NCBI GenBank assembly: GCA_002347405.1
Contig: DDXB01000031.1
Span: 73,563 to 137,562 of the forward strand
Reading direction: 5' to 3'
From: Rhodocyclaceae bacterium UBA2271
Lineage (GTDB): Bacteria; Pseudomonadota; Gammaproteobacteria; Burkholderiales; Rhodocyclaceae
Length of the DNA: 64,000 bases
The translations under genes were made by a program, and so were the position numbers. Below the pieces are notes generated by a model. The model had not been told where the DNA came from. It saw only the letters and a program-made list of their open reading frames with translations, and did no database searches. Shown here piece by piece: positions 9,471-17,770 of this stretch (its first letter is position 1; the number at the start of each line of letters is the position of its first letter).

Positions 9471-9614
9471 GCCCCCCTTCACCCCCCTTGCGGGGGGTTA
9501 TCGTTAGCACGCTGCGCGCGGATATTCCGGAGAGCTGCCGGTTTGGCTACGGTGCGGGTTGCGCCTTCGGCGCGTGCCGCGTTTGCTCGGGGCGGCCCTT
9601 CGCAAACGCTCGCT
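9471..9614 (+). repeat. R2 repeat: C/G-tract hairpin plus GC-rich tail
   Basis: A CCCCCC TTGC GGGGGG hairpin (9484-9499) is followed by a GC-rich tail. The last 28 bases of the tail (9583-9610, beginning TTGCTCGGGGCGGCCC) recur exactly inverted at 13373-13400. With the copy at 13366-13515 it frames the minus-strand binding-protein/GGDEF-EAL module. The hairpin may also end transcription of the decarboxylase. Confidence 0.75.
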
Positions 9615-9624
9615 GAATTTCCCT

Positions 9625-12381
9625 TTATACGAGTTGTGCCAGCAATTCCTCTGCCGGCTGTGGCCGGCTGAACAGGTAACCCTGGAATACTTCGCAACCG
9701 CTTGCCTTGAGAAAATCGAGCTGGACCTGCGTTTCCACTCCTTCGGCCACCACATCGAGACGGAAGCTGTCGGCAATGTCGAGGATGGTGCCGACCAGCG
9801 CGACGTCATCCGGATCGCGGGGCAGGCCATTGACGAACGCGCGATCGATTTTCAGTTCGCGCAGCGGCAGGCGTTTCAGGTAGGACAGCGAGGAATAGCC
9901 GGTGCCGAAATCGTCGATCGAGAAGCTCACACCCAGATGCCGCAACTCGTTCATGCGGGCGATGGCAGCTTCGATATCGTGGACCAGCATGCCTTCGGTG
10001 ATTTCCAGCGTCAGGCGCGGCGCGTAGGCGCCGGTTTGCTGCAATAGCTTGCGCACCCGCAGGACGAAATCGGGTTCGCGGAACTGGAGCGGGCTGACGT
10101 TCACGGCAACCCGAAAATTGTGCCCGGCATCATCCAGCTGCTTGAGAATGATCAGGGCGGTTTCGAGTACCCATTCGCCGATGGGTACGATCAGGCCGGT
10201 TTCCTCTGCGAGCGGGATGAAACTGACCGGCGCCACCAGGCCACGCTCGGGATGTTGCCAGCGCAACAAGGCTTCGAAGCCCACCACGCGACCGGCGCCA
10301 TCCGTCTGGGATTGCAGGTACAGGCGCAGCTCGTTGCGCTCGAGGGCCAGGCGCAGTTGGCCTTCCAGCGCCATGCGCGCCTCCGCTGCCGCCTGCATGT
10401 CAGGCTCGAAGAAGCGCACCCGGTTGCGGCCGGTCTCCTTGGCTGCGTACATGGCGGTGTCGGCATGGCGCAGCAGGTCGTCGGCAGATTCGGCGTGTTC
10501 CGGAAACAGGGCGATGCCGATGCTCGCGCTGGCATGGTATTCGCTGCCCTCGATGGTAAATCCCGGGCTCAGTGCCGTGCGCAGTTTCTCCGCCACGTCG
10601 CGCGCCAGATTGGCGGCATTGGCTGCGTGATGGCCGAGATTGGCCAGCAAGACCACGAACTCGTCACCACCGAGGCGCGCCAGGGTGTCGGCCTCGCGCA
10701 ACTGCGTGCCGAGACGGCGCGCCACTTCCTTGAGCAAGCGGTCGCCGACTGCATGACCGCGCGAATCGTTGAGGCGCTTGAAGTTGTCGAGATCGATGAA
10801 TAGCAGGGTACCGAACTCGCCGGTCCGCCGCGCGCTGGCGAGAGCCAGGCCAAGACGGTCTTGCAGCAGGCGGCGGTTGGGCAGGCCGGTGAGCGGATCA
10901 AAGAAGGCCAGGTGCTCGATCTCGGCTTCCGCATGCTTCCGCTCCGTGATGTCCAGGATCGTGCCGGTGACGCGCAGCGGCTTGCCCGCGGCGTCACGCT
11001 CGGTGACGCGCCCGCGCGACAGTATCCAGCTCCATTCGCCGGATTTGTGGCGCATCCGGTACTCGGACTCGTAACGGGAGGTCAGGCCTTGCAGATGCGT
11101 CTGTTTCAACCGGTCGGAAGCGGGCAGGTCGTCGGGGTGCACCCGGCTTTTCCATGTCTCCGGCGTCTGTTCGATCTCGTCGAGGCGATAACCGAGGATG
11201 GCGGCGAAGCGCTCGTCGAAAATCAGTTCGCCCGTGACAAGGTTGCGGTCCCACAGGCCCAGGTCGGCGCCCTGCAGGGCCAGCGACAGGCGCATGCGGC
11301 TTTCTTCCAGCGAGGCGCGCAGGCCGTAGGCTTCGGTAACGTCCTGGAACACCATCACGGCGCCGACCAGCTGGCCGGCGGCATCGCGGATCGGCGCCGC
11401 GCAGTCGGAAATGTGGCGGCGGCTGCCATCGCGGGCGATCATCACTGTATGGCTGGCCAGGCTGACGATGCCGCCGAAATCGCGCACCTGGACGAGGGGA
11501 ATATCGACCGCCTGTCCGGTCCGGGCATTTTCGAGTTTCAGCACTTCCGCGATCGGTCGTCCGCAGGCTTCCGCCTGTTGCCAGCCGGTGAGCGACTCGG
11601 CGATCGGGTTGAGGTAGGTGACGCGTAGCTGGGTATCCGTTGCGATCAGGGCTTCGCCGATGGATTGCAGGATGGCCGCCCAGCGGCTTTCGCTGACGGC
11701 CAGATCGTCGATGGCACGGGCGACCTTGTCCGCCATGAGATTGAAGGTCTGTGCCAGGCGGCCGACCTCGTCCGTGCCGGCATCCAGGCTGCGGGTGGCG
11801 TAGTGCCCGGCGGCAAGGCCGCTGGCGCTTGCTGCCAGGTCCTCGATGCGCCTGCCCAGGTGCCGTGCCCAGTGATGGAACAGGAACACGGCGAGCAGTG
11901 ATGACAATGCCAGCACGGCAAACAATGCCAGCAGCAACTGGTTGGTCAGGGTGGCCAGCAGATCGGCAGTGAGGCGCAATTCGATGCGGCCAAAACCGAG
12001 GCCGCCCTCGACGAGGTCAAGCGCCATGTCTGCCGTGAACAATCCGGTCGTTCGTCCTTCGCTGCTCACCTGTACCACGATATCGCCGGCAGCCGAGCGC
12101 ACGGTGACCATGGTGACCGACTCGCTGCCAACGATTTCCCGGGCAATTTCCCCGACAGCGGCATAGTTGCGCTCGATCATCGGACCGGTGAGGGCCGCGG
12201 CGAGGAGGGGGCGCATCAGCTCCTGTTGATGCCGCATGCTTTGCTGTGCCACCCAGCTGACCAGTCCGGCTGTCGTCAGCCCCAGGAAAATTACCGCCAA
12301 CAGACCGGCGCCTGCCGCCAGCGTGACCAGCTGGGCGCGGAACGAAAGTTGCGCGATGCGGGTTTTCAGGGCGGCCAGCAT
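9625..12381 (-). CDS. Membrane-bound HAMP-PAS-PAS-GGDEF-EAL c-di-GMP protein
   Basis: The 918-residue protein has a transmembrane segment at about residues 18-40, a periplasmic region of about 110 residues, and a second membrane segment at about 148-168. HAMP follows (about 170-222), then PAS at about 228-345 and PAS at about 360-480. GGDEF has RLGGDEF with a READ inhibitory site five residues before GGDEF. EAL keeps EALLRWQHP, DDFGTGYSSL and EGVETQ. Both catalytic sites look intact. The gene follows the PhnD-like gene by 18 bp, so the two should be co-transcribed. It is a different architecture from the protein at 3745-6474, so the pairing is not a simple recent duplication. Confidence 0.92.
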   Translation of the reverse strand: MLAALKTRIAQLSFRAQLVTLAAGAGLLAVIFLGLTTAGLVSWVAQQSMRHQQELMRPLLAAALTGPMIERNYAAVGEIAREIVGSESVTMVTVRSAAGDIVVQVSSEGRTTGLFTADMALDLVEGGLGFGRIELRLTADLLATLTNQLLLALFAVLALSSLLAVFLFHHWARHLGRRIEDLAASASGLAAGHYATRSLDAGTDEVGRLAQTFNLMADKVARAIDDLAVSESRWAAILQSIGEALIATDTQLRVTYLNPIAESLTGWQQAEACGRPIAEVLKLENARTGQAVDIPLVQVRDFGGIVSLASHTVMIARDGSRRHISDCAAPIRDAAGQLVGAVMVFQDVTEAYGLRASLEESRMRLSLALQGADLGLWDRNLVTGELIFDERFAAILGYRLDEIEQTPETWKSRVHPDDLPASDRLKQTHLQGLTSRYESEYRMRHKSGEWSWILSRGRVTERDAAGKPLRVTGTILDITERKHAEAEIEHLAFFDPLTGLPNRRLLQDRLGLALASARRTGEFGTLLFIDLDNFKRLNDSRGHAVGDRLLKEVARRLGTQLREADTLARLGGDEFVVLLANLGHHAANAANLARDVAEKLRTALSPGFTIEGSEYHASASIGIALFPEHAESADDLLRHADTAMYAAKETGRNRVRFFEPDMQAAAEARMALEGQLRLALERNELRLYLQSQTDGAGRVVGFEALLRWQHPERGLVAPVSFIPLAEETGLIVPIGEWVLETALIILKQLDDAGHNFRVAVNVSPLQFREPDFVLRVRKLLQQTGAYAPRLTLEITEGMLVHDIEAAIARMNELRHLGVSFSIDDFGTGYSSLSYLKRLPLRELKIDRAFVNGLPRDPDDVALVGTILDIADSFRLDVVAEGVETQVQLDFLKASGCEVFQGYLFSRPQPAEELLAQLV

Positions 12382-12399
12382 GATGGCATCGGCGCAGGA

Positions 12400-13278
12400 C
12401 TATATCTGACGGTAATACTCGACCACGAGGGGGTCCAGCGCCTTCATTTCGGCCTCCTTCACCGGCAGCAGGCCCTCGTCGCCGAGCGCGGCAATGAATG
12501 CGGGCCCGGCAGGGCTGCTTGCCGCAAAACCGATCAGCTGTGCGGCAAGGGTCGCGGCAAATGGCGCCAGGTGCGGGGCAACATGGTAGATCACGGCAGC
12601 AAGTCCCACGGGCAGTGTCTCGAGCACGCGCACCTGCCCTGCCAGGCCGGCATCGACCTGTTTCAGCGTGGTGCGCGAGACGATCGCCGCGGCCGTTTCG
12701 CCAAGCAGCAGGCGATGCAGCGAATTGGCATGCGAATGGGTGACGACGATGCGGAAGTCCCGCTCCGGCACCAGGCCATGATCGCGCAGATAGCGCAGGC
12801 CGATCACCGCCAGTGCGGCGTGACGGTCGGTAACGGCGATGGTCTTGCCTTTCAGCGTGGCGAGCGAGATGCGGTGACTGTCGGAGGGGACAACCAGAAT
12901 CGGTTCGAGTGGCGTTTTGGTCCGGGCGATGGGCAGGAAGCCATGCTCGCGTTGGGCGATGCGGGCGAGCAGCATCGAATCGGCGACGATGTCGTAGGCG
13001 CCGCTGCGCATGCGCTCCAGATGCTGGGCATAGTCGGGGGCGCTGACGATATCCACCGGTTTGCCCAGGGTTGCTTCGATCACCGGTATGAGGGGCGCGT
13101 AGAGGGCCACCAGGCGCCGTGCCGGCAGATAGGGAATGACGGCAAACGCCAGGCGGTTGCGCGTGCTGCTGGCAATGACCCCGCGCTGTGTGGCAAAAAG
13201 GAGTGCGGTGGCGAGGCCGGCCCGGAGAAAATGGCGCCGGCGGGTAGCGGTCGCAGGCAATGCGGGGTGATGATCCAT
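12400..13278 (-). CDS. PhnD-like periplasmic binding protein with Tat-type signal
   Basis: A 292-residue secreted binding protein. The N-terminus has RRRHFLRAG followed by a hydrophobic stretch, which fits a twin-arginine export signal. The mature part (LAFAVIPYLPARRLVALYAPLIPVIE, then MRSGAYDIVADS and GKTIAVTDRHA) matches the phosphate/phosphonate SBP_bac family. The ATG at 13278 is chosen because the longer reading frame upstream runs through repeat sequence. No permease genes are nearby. Co-transcription with the GGDEF/EAL gene suggests a ligand sensor for c-di-GMP control (inference). Confidence 0.82.
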   Translation of the reverse strand: MDHHPALPATATRRRHFLRAGLATALLFATQRGVIASSTRNRLAFAVIPYLPARRLVALYAPLIPVIEATLGKPVDIVSAPDYAQHLERMRSGAYDIVADSMLLARIAQREHGFLPIARTKTPLEPILVVPSDSHRISLATLKGKTIAVTDRHAALAVIGLRYLRDHGLVPERDFRIVVTHSHANSLHRLLLGETAAAIVSRTTLKQVDAGLAGQVRVLETLPVGLAAVIYHVAPHLAPFAATLAAQLIGFAASSPAGPAFIAALGDEGLLPVKEAEMKALDPLVVEYYRQI

Positions 13279-13365
13279 GAGGTCCTGAGTGTGGCTGGAG
13301 CAGGATGGCGATTCAAGCCCGAACTTACCACAGGCGCGACGTTTCGCAATAAAGTTATCGAAAGA

Positions 13366-13515
13366 ACGGCGCAGCGTTTGCGAAGGGCCGCCCCGAGCAA
13401 CCGCGGCACGCGCCGCCAGGCGCAAGCCGCTCCCCGGCATGAACGGGGGCGCCCCCTATTAAACGAACGCAGCGAACAAGCAATAACCCCCCGCAAGGGG
13501 GGCGAAAGAGGGCGG
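13366..13515 (-). repeat. R2 repeat, inverted relative to 9471-9614
   Basis: Read on the minus strand it runs: CCCCCC TTGC GGGGGG hairpin (13485-13502), then TTGTTCGCTGCG, then a tail ending in the same 28 bases found at 9583-9610. The remaining 13279-13365 upstream of the binding-protein gene shows no further feature. Confidence 0.75.
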
Positions 13516-13522
13516 GTTTTAA

Positions 13523-14161
13523 TCAGCGCCGCGCATAACTCACGAATGCAAAGTCGAAGCCCGCCTCGGCACGCTGCTTGGTGCGCGCGGTTTCACGCCA
13601 GTCTGCCGGGTCGAATTCCGGGAAGAAGACGTCACCCATGAAGTCGGCATCAAGTTCGGTTAGTTCCAGCCGCTGCGCCAGCGGCAGGGCGTGGGCATAC
13701 AGTTCGGCGCCGCCAATGACATAAAGATCCACGCCGGGCCCGCCATGTGGCGCCGTCCCGCCAGTCCCGAAAAAGGGATTCCCTTCGGTCACGCCGACTA
13801 TATTGTCCCCCCACGCTCGCAAAAGCGGCTCGCTGCCCCCCACCCCCAGCGGGGGTGATCCGGCGTCGGCCTGGGACGGTCCGGCGCCGACTTGTATCGC
13901 CTCCTGCAGGGAGTGCACCACCGTGGCACCTTCTGCCGCATAGCCGGGATCGCGCGTCACCACGATGTTGCGGCGGCCGGGTAGCGGCCGGAAGCGTGCC
14001 GGCAGCGACTCCCAGGTCTTGCGCCCCATGATTACCGCATGGCCGCTGGTGAGCGCCTTGAAATGGCGCAGGTCTTCCGGCAGGTGCCAGGGCAGGGCGT
14101 TGCTGTTGCCGATCACGCCGTTCTTCGCGACGGCGGCTATCAGGGTCAGTCGGGCGCTCAA
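13523..14161 (-). CDS. folA: Dihydrofolate reductase with a repeat-encoded insertion
   Basis: FolA reduces dihydrofolate to tetrahydrofolate with NADPH. Family motifs are LIAAVAKNGVIGNSNALPWHLPEDL, MGRKTWESLP, GRRNIVVTRDPGY and VIGGAELYAHALP. At 212 residues it is about 45 longer than the usual 160-170. The extra block, about residues 91-138, replaces the loop between VVHSLQEAIQ and LYVIGGAEL. It is Gly/Pro-rich and is encoded by R1- and R2-type repeat sequence (13752-13892) that stays in frame. The start codon is TTG at 14161, 7 bp after the glgA stop. It probably follows glgA in one transcript. Whether the enlarged loop is tolerated is unknown. Confidence 0.9.
   Translation of the reverse strand: MSARLTLIAAVAKNGVIGNSNALPWHLPEDLRHFKALTSGHAVIMGRKTWESLPARFRPLPGRRNIVVTRDPGYAAEGATVVHSLQEAIQVGAGPSQADAGSPPLGVGGSEPLLRAWGDNIVGVTEGNPFFGTGGTAPHGGPGVDLYVIGGAELYAHALPLAQRLELTELDADFMGDVFFPEFDPADWRETARTKQRAEAGFDFAFVSYARR
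13752..13892 (+). repeat. Composite R1/R2 repeat block inside folA
   Basis: GCCGTCCCGCCAG (13752-13764) and CGCCGACT (13792-13799) are the two ends of an R1 copy with a 27-base loop (TCCCGAAAAAGGGATTCCC then TTCGGTCA). Next come CGCTCGCAAAAGCGGCTCGC and CCCCCCACCCCCAGCGGGGGT, resembling R2. A second R1-like 3' end (GCGCCGACTT) closes the block near 13892. All of it is open in the folA frame. Confidence 0.7.
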
Positions 14162-14168
14162 ATTTTTC

Positions 14169-15620
14169 TCATTTTTTCAACAGGGCGGCATACAGCGCGC
14201 AGTAACGTGCCGCCGGCGCGCGCCAGCTGTAATCGCCGGCCATGGCGTTACGCTGCAGCTGGCGCCAGCGCTTGCTGTCCTGCCAGACTTTTGCCGCCCG
14301 GCGGATGGTGCGCATGAGGGCGGCGGGGGTGGCTTCGGCAAACACGAAGCCGTTGGCGCTGCCCGTGTTCAGGTTCGCCACGGAATAATTCATGACGGTA
14401 TCGGCCAGTCCGCCGGTGGCGCGCACCAGTGGTGGCGTGCCGTAGGCCAGGCTGTACATCTGGTTGAGGCCGCAGGGCTCGAAGCGGGACGGCATGAGGA
14501 AGATGTCGGCGCCGGCTTCGATGCGATGCGCCAGCGCCTCGTCAAAACCGATCCTGACGGCGATATCTTGCGGGTGGCGTTCCGCCAGGTCACTGAAGGT
14601 GGTTTCCAGTGTCTTGTCGCCGGTGCCCAGCACCACCAGTTGCGCCGGCAGCGCGGCGAGCCGGTCGCCCACCGCGGCGACGAGGTCGAGTCCCTTTTGG
14701 CTGGTCAGCCGGCTGACGACGGCAAATAGCGGGCAGTCGGTGCGCTCGGGCAAGCCGAACTGGCGTTGCAGGGCAGTCTTGTTGACGGCCTTGGCGGCCA
14801 GGTGGTCGCGGTCGTAGGCAGCGGCCAGATGACTGTCGCTGGCCGGGTTCCAGACCGTCGTGTCGATGCCGTTGAGGATGCCGGTCAACTGGGTGCCGCG
14901 CCGCTGCAGCAGGCCCTGCATGCCCATGCCTTCGGCTTCGGTCTGGATTTCCCGCGCGTAGGTGGGGCTGACCGTGGTGAGGGCGTCGGTATAGCCCAGG
15001 CCGGCCTTGAGAAAGGAGATCTGGTCGTAATACTCGACGCCATCGATGTGCCAGTCGCCGAGCGACAGGCCGAGTGGCGCGACGGTGTTCGCGGGGAACA
15101 GGCCCTGAAAGGCCAGGTTGTGGATCGTCAGCACTGTCGCCGCTGCGCCGCCCTCGTAAAAACGCAGGTAATAGGGGGCGAGGGCGGTCTGCCAGTCGTG
15201 ACAGTGCAGCACGGCGGTCTGCCAGTCGAGTGGATTACCGGCGCCGGCAAGCCGGGCGGCAACGCGCGACAACAGCCCGAAGCGCAAGTGGTTGTCGGGC
15301 CAGTCGCGGCCGTCAGGTCCCAGGTAGGGGTTGCCCGGCCGGTCGAACAGCGCGGGACAGTCGACCAGCCAGAGCGGCAAGCCGTCCGGACTGGTGGCTT
15401 CGAACAGCTCGGCTGCCGGCAGGAGGCCGCCCAGCTTGTCCAGTCGGGCAAGCAGCTTGGCAGCGGGGAAAGCCTTGCGCAATGCCGGATAGCGGGGCGT
15501 CAGCACGCGCACGTCGCAACCCGCCTGACGCAAGGCCTGCGGCAGGGCGCCGGCAACGTCGCCGAGCCCGCCGGTCTTTACCCAGGGGGCGATTTCGGAG
15601 GTGGCGAACAGGACATTCAC
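14169..15620 (-). CDS. glgA: Glycogen synthase (ADP-glucose, GT5)
   Basis: GlgA elongates alpha-1,4-glucan from ADP-glucose. The 483 residues match the family length. The N-terminus is VNVLFATSEIAPWVKTGGLGDV with the KTGGL donor-binding motif. HDWQTALAPYY and the C-terminal PSRFEPCGLNQMYSLAYGTPP (acid/base region) are present. The GTG at 15620 is preferred because it is followed directly by the conserved N-terminus and preceded by GGAAAGG; the open frame further upstream is repeat-derived. The gene lies between folA and an R2 repeat in the glycogen cluster. Confidence 0.95.
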   Translation of the reverse strand: MNVLFATSEIAPWVKTGGLGDVAGALPQALRQAGCDVRVLTPRYPALRKAFPAAKLLARLDKLGGLLPAAELFEATSPDGLPLWLVDCPALFDRPGNPYLGPDGRDWPDNHLRFGLLSRVAARLAGAGNPLDWQTAVLHCHDWQTALAPYYLRFYEGGAAATVLTIHNLAFQGLFPANTVAPLGLSLGDWHIDGVEYYDQISFLKAGLGYTDALTTVSPTYAREIQTEAEGMGMQGLLQRRGTQLTGILNGIDTTVWNPASDSHLAAAYDRDHLAAKAVNKTALQRQFGLPERTDCPLFAVVSRLTSQKGLDLVAAVGDRLAALPAQLVVLGTGDKTLETTFSDLAERHPQDIAVRIGFDEALAHRIEAGADIFLMPSRFEPCGLNQMYSLAYGTPPLVRATGGLADTVMNYSVANLNTGSANGFVFAEATPAALMRTIRRAAKVWQDSKRWRQLQRNAMAGDYSWRAPAARYCALYAALLKK

Positions 15621-15647
15621 CGGGGAAGCCTTTCCGCCGGGCCAATC

Positions 15648-15733
15648 CCTCTCTCCAGACCTATCTCCCAGAGGGAGAGAGGAGGCAGGAAGCTTCCCTC
15701 TCCCGCTTGCGGGAGAGTGATTGAGGGTGAGGG
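15648..15733. repeat. REP-like palindromic repeat with CTCTCCC hairpins
   Basis: CTCTCTCC with the mirrored GGGAGAGAGG, and CCCTCTCCCGC TTGC GGGAGAG, form two hairpins. They are followed by TGATTGAGGGTGAGGG, a layout common in intergenic repeats of many proteobacteria. It lies in the glgA leader. Confidence 0.6.
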
Positions 15734-15734
15734 C

Positions 15735-15862
15735 TGCCAAGGAAAGGCGGCACGCGCCGCCGGCGCAACACGCGCATCCCTTGCGACGGTAGTGCCCCGT
15801 AATAAGCGAGCGCAGCGAGGAAGCGGGCTTCCTCCCGGGAGGGGGGATTGGGGGGGGCGGGT
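15735..15862 (-). repeat. R2 repeat between glgA and pgi
   Basis: On the minus strand: C-rich tract, CCCGGGAGG hairpin, CTCGCTGCGCTCGCTTATTACGG, then a GCGCCGGCGGCGCGTGCCGCC tail. It abuts the pgi stop codon and may serve as its terminator. Confidence 0.65.
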
Positions 15863-17580
15863 CATGATTTGCATGCCGCGATCAGCCCGGCGGTGGAACT
15901 GTCGATGTTGGCAACGGGAATTTTCCCTTCGATCATCGGCAACAGGGAATTGGCAATCTGCTTGCCGTATTCCACGCCCCACTGGTCGAAGGCGTTGAGG
16001 TTCCAGAGTACGCCCAGGGTGAATACCTTGTGCTCATACAGGGCGACGAGCGCGCCGAGGGTGTGCGGGTCGAGTTTCGGCAACAGCAGTGTTGTTGAGG
16101 GTTGGTTGCCGGGAAAGACCTTGTAGGGGGCCAGGAAAGTCGGCGCTGGCGGGACGGCGGCAGCCAGCTCCGCGCTGGCCTCGGCCGCGGTTTTACCCTG
16201 CATCAGCGCCGCGCTCTGGGCGAAACAATTGGCGAGCAGTTTCTCGTGATGTCCGGCGAGCGGAAAATCGGCTTCGCGACAGGCAATGAATTCGCAGGAC
16301 AGTGCCCGTCCGCCCTGGTGCAGCAACTGGTAGAACGCGTGCTGACCGTTGGTGCCCGGCTCGCCCCAGAGGATGGGCTGGGTCGGGCAGCCCACGAGCT
16401 TCCCGTCTCTGTCGGTCTGCTTGCCGAGGCTTTCCATTTCAAGCTGTTGCAGGTAGCGCGGCAGCAGGCCGAGCGACTCGCTGTAGGGCAACAGCGCGCG
16501 GGTCTGCAGGCCGAGAAAATCGGTGTTCCACAGTTCGACGAAGGCCAGCAGCGCGGGCAGATTTTCCTGCGGTGGCGCGCTGAAGAAATGCTCGTCCATG
16601 GCGCGCGCGCCGGCCAGCATTGCGGTGAACTTCTCGAAGCCGATGGCCAGTGCCAGCGGCAGGCCGATGGCCGACCACAGCGAGAAGCGGCCGCCGACCC
16701 AGTCCCAGAAGGCGAAGGCATTGTCGGGGTCGATGCCGAAGGCGGCGACGCGATCAAGGGCGGTGGAGATGGCGACAAAGTGACGGGAAACTGCCGCCTC
16801 GCCGAGCGCTGCCGTCAGCCACGCGCGCGCGGACGCGGCGTTCTGCATGGTCTCCTGGGTGGTGAAGGTCTTGCTGGCGATGATGAACAGCGTGGTGCGT
16901 GGCGCCAGTCCGGCCAGCGTGGTGGCGAGGTCGGCGCCGTCGAGGTTGGCCACGTAATGCACGCGCAAATGGGGCAGATGGTGGGCGGCGAGCGCCTGTG
17001 TGGCCATGCGCGGGCCGAGATCGGAACCGCCGATGCCGATGCTGACGATGTCGCTGATCGGCTCGCCGGTGGCGCTGCGCCAGTGGCCGGAATGGATGGC
17101 GTCGCAGAAGCCGCGCATTTTGTCGAGCACCGCATGCACGTCGGGCATGACATCGCGGCCGTCAACGCTGACCGGGCTGCTGGACTGGCCGAGAAACACG
17201 CCGGGCCGCCCCAAGTGTATCTGCCCCCTTTGGGGGGAGAGCGCCGCAGGCGATTGCGGGGGGTAGCTAAAATTGCGCAGGGCCACATGCAGCACCGCTC
17301 GTTGCTCGGTATGGTTGATCGCTGCGCCGGCGCGCATGCGGGCTATCCAGCCCGGCACGTCGGCGGTGTGCCAGAGTTCGGCCAGCAGCGACAGCGTCTC
17401 TGGCGTGATGCGCTGCTTGGACAGGTCGAGCAGCCAATCGTCACCCTGATTCCAGCGCACCGACAGGCGCTGGAAGCGCGTCGGGTCCGCGGCGAACAGG
17501 TCGCGCAGATGCCGGCCATGCAGCTCGCCGGCATGTCGTTTCAGGCCTTGCCAGGCCGCTGAGGACAGAATCGAAGTCAT
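15862..17580 (-). CDS. pgi: Glucose-6-phosphate isomerase with a repeat-encoded insertion
   Basis: Pgi interconverts glucose-6-phosphate and fructose-6-phosphate. Family signatures are SIGIGGSDLGPRM, FIIASKTFTTQET, GGRFSLWSAIGLP, GTNGQHAFYQLLHQG and the C-terminal ALYEHKVFTLGVLWNLNAFDQWGVE. It has 572 residues against about 545-550 in relatives. Most of the excess is at about residues 104-134, between LHVALRNF and PVSVDGRDVMPDV; the DNA there (17219-17263) is C/G-tract repeat sequence. A second change near the C-terminus (AAVPPAPTF before KVFPGNQPS) is encoded by an R1 copy. The ATG at 17580 is followed by the conserved N-terminus. Confidence 0.94.
   Translation of the reverse strand: MTSILSSAAWQGLKRHAGELHGRHLRDLFAADPTRFQRLSVRWNQGDDWLLDLSKQRITPETLSLLAELWHTADVPGWIARMRAGAAINHTEQRAVLHVALRNFSYPPQSPAALSPQRGQIHLGRPGVFLGQSSSPVSVDGRDVMPDVHAVLDKMRGFCDAIHSGHWRSATGEPISDIVSIGIGGSDLGPRMATQALAAHHLPHLRVHYVANLDGADLATTLAGLAPRTTLFIIASKTFTTQETMQNAASARAWLTAALGEAAVSRHFVAISTALDRVAAFGIDPDNAFAFWDWVGGRFSLWSAIGLPLALAIGFEKFTAMLAGARAMDEHFFSAPPQENLPALLAFVELWNTDFLGLQTRALLPYSESLGLLPRYLQQLEMESLGKQTDRDGKLVGCPTQPILWGEPGTNGQHAFYQLLHQGGRALSCEFIACREADFPLAGHHEKLLANCFAQSAALMQGKTAAEASAELAAAVPPAPTFLAPYKVFPGNQPSTTLLLPKLDPHTLGALVALYEHKVFTLGVLWNLNAFDQWGVEYGKQIANSLLPMIEGKIPVANIDSSTAGLIAACKS
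16136..16158 (-). repeat. R1 repeat inside pgi
   Basis: A full 23-base match to the R1 consensus on the minus strand, read in the pgi frame as AVPPAPTF. Confidence 0.8.
17219..17263. repeat. C/G-tract repeat segment inside pgi
   Basis: CTGCCCCCTTTGGGGGGAG and GCGCCGCAGGCGATTGCGGGGGG form hairpins of the R2/C-tract type. They sit in a coding stretch absent from ordinary Pgi proteins and remain open in the pgi frame. Confidence 0.65.
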
Positions 17581-17619
17581 ACCATCGCCCCCGCCAAGCC
17601 GTCCCAGCAACCAGCAGCA

Positions 17620-17765
17620 ACGCAGTCCCGGCGCCGGGCCGCCCCAAGCCGGGACGGCCCGAGCCGCAGGCGCAATCCGCTCGGCAACATCAACGCAGCG
17701 CCCCGTAACAGACGAGCGCAGCGAACAACCGTCACCCCCCTTCCCCGGGAAGGGGGGCTGGGGGC
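17620..17765 (-). repeat. R2 repeat between pgi and glgP
   Basis: On the minus strand: CCCCCTTCCCGGGGAAGGGG hairpin, TTGTTCGCTGCGCTCGTCTG, TTACGGGGCGCTGCG, then a tail with CCGTCCCGGCTTGGGGCGG. It is the clearest R2 copy together with the one at the window end. Confidence 0.7.
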
Positions 17766-17770
17766 AACGA

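Noticed and set aside
12226..13641. Plus-strand frame of 471 codons
   Set aside because: It covers the minus-strand binding-protein gene and an R2 repeat; no motif or ribosome site.
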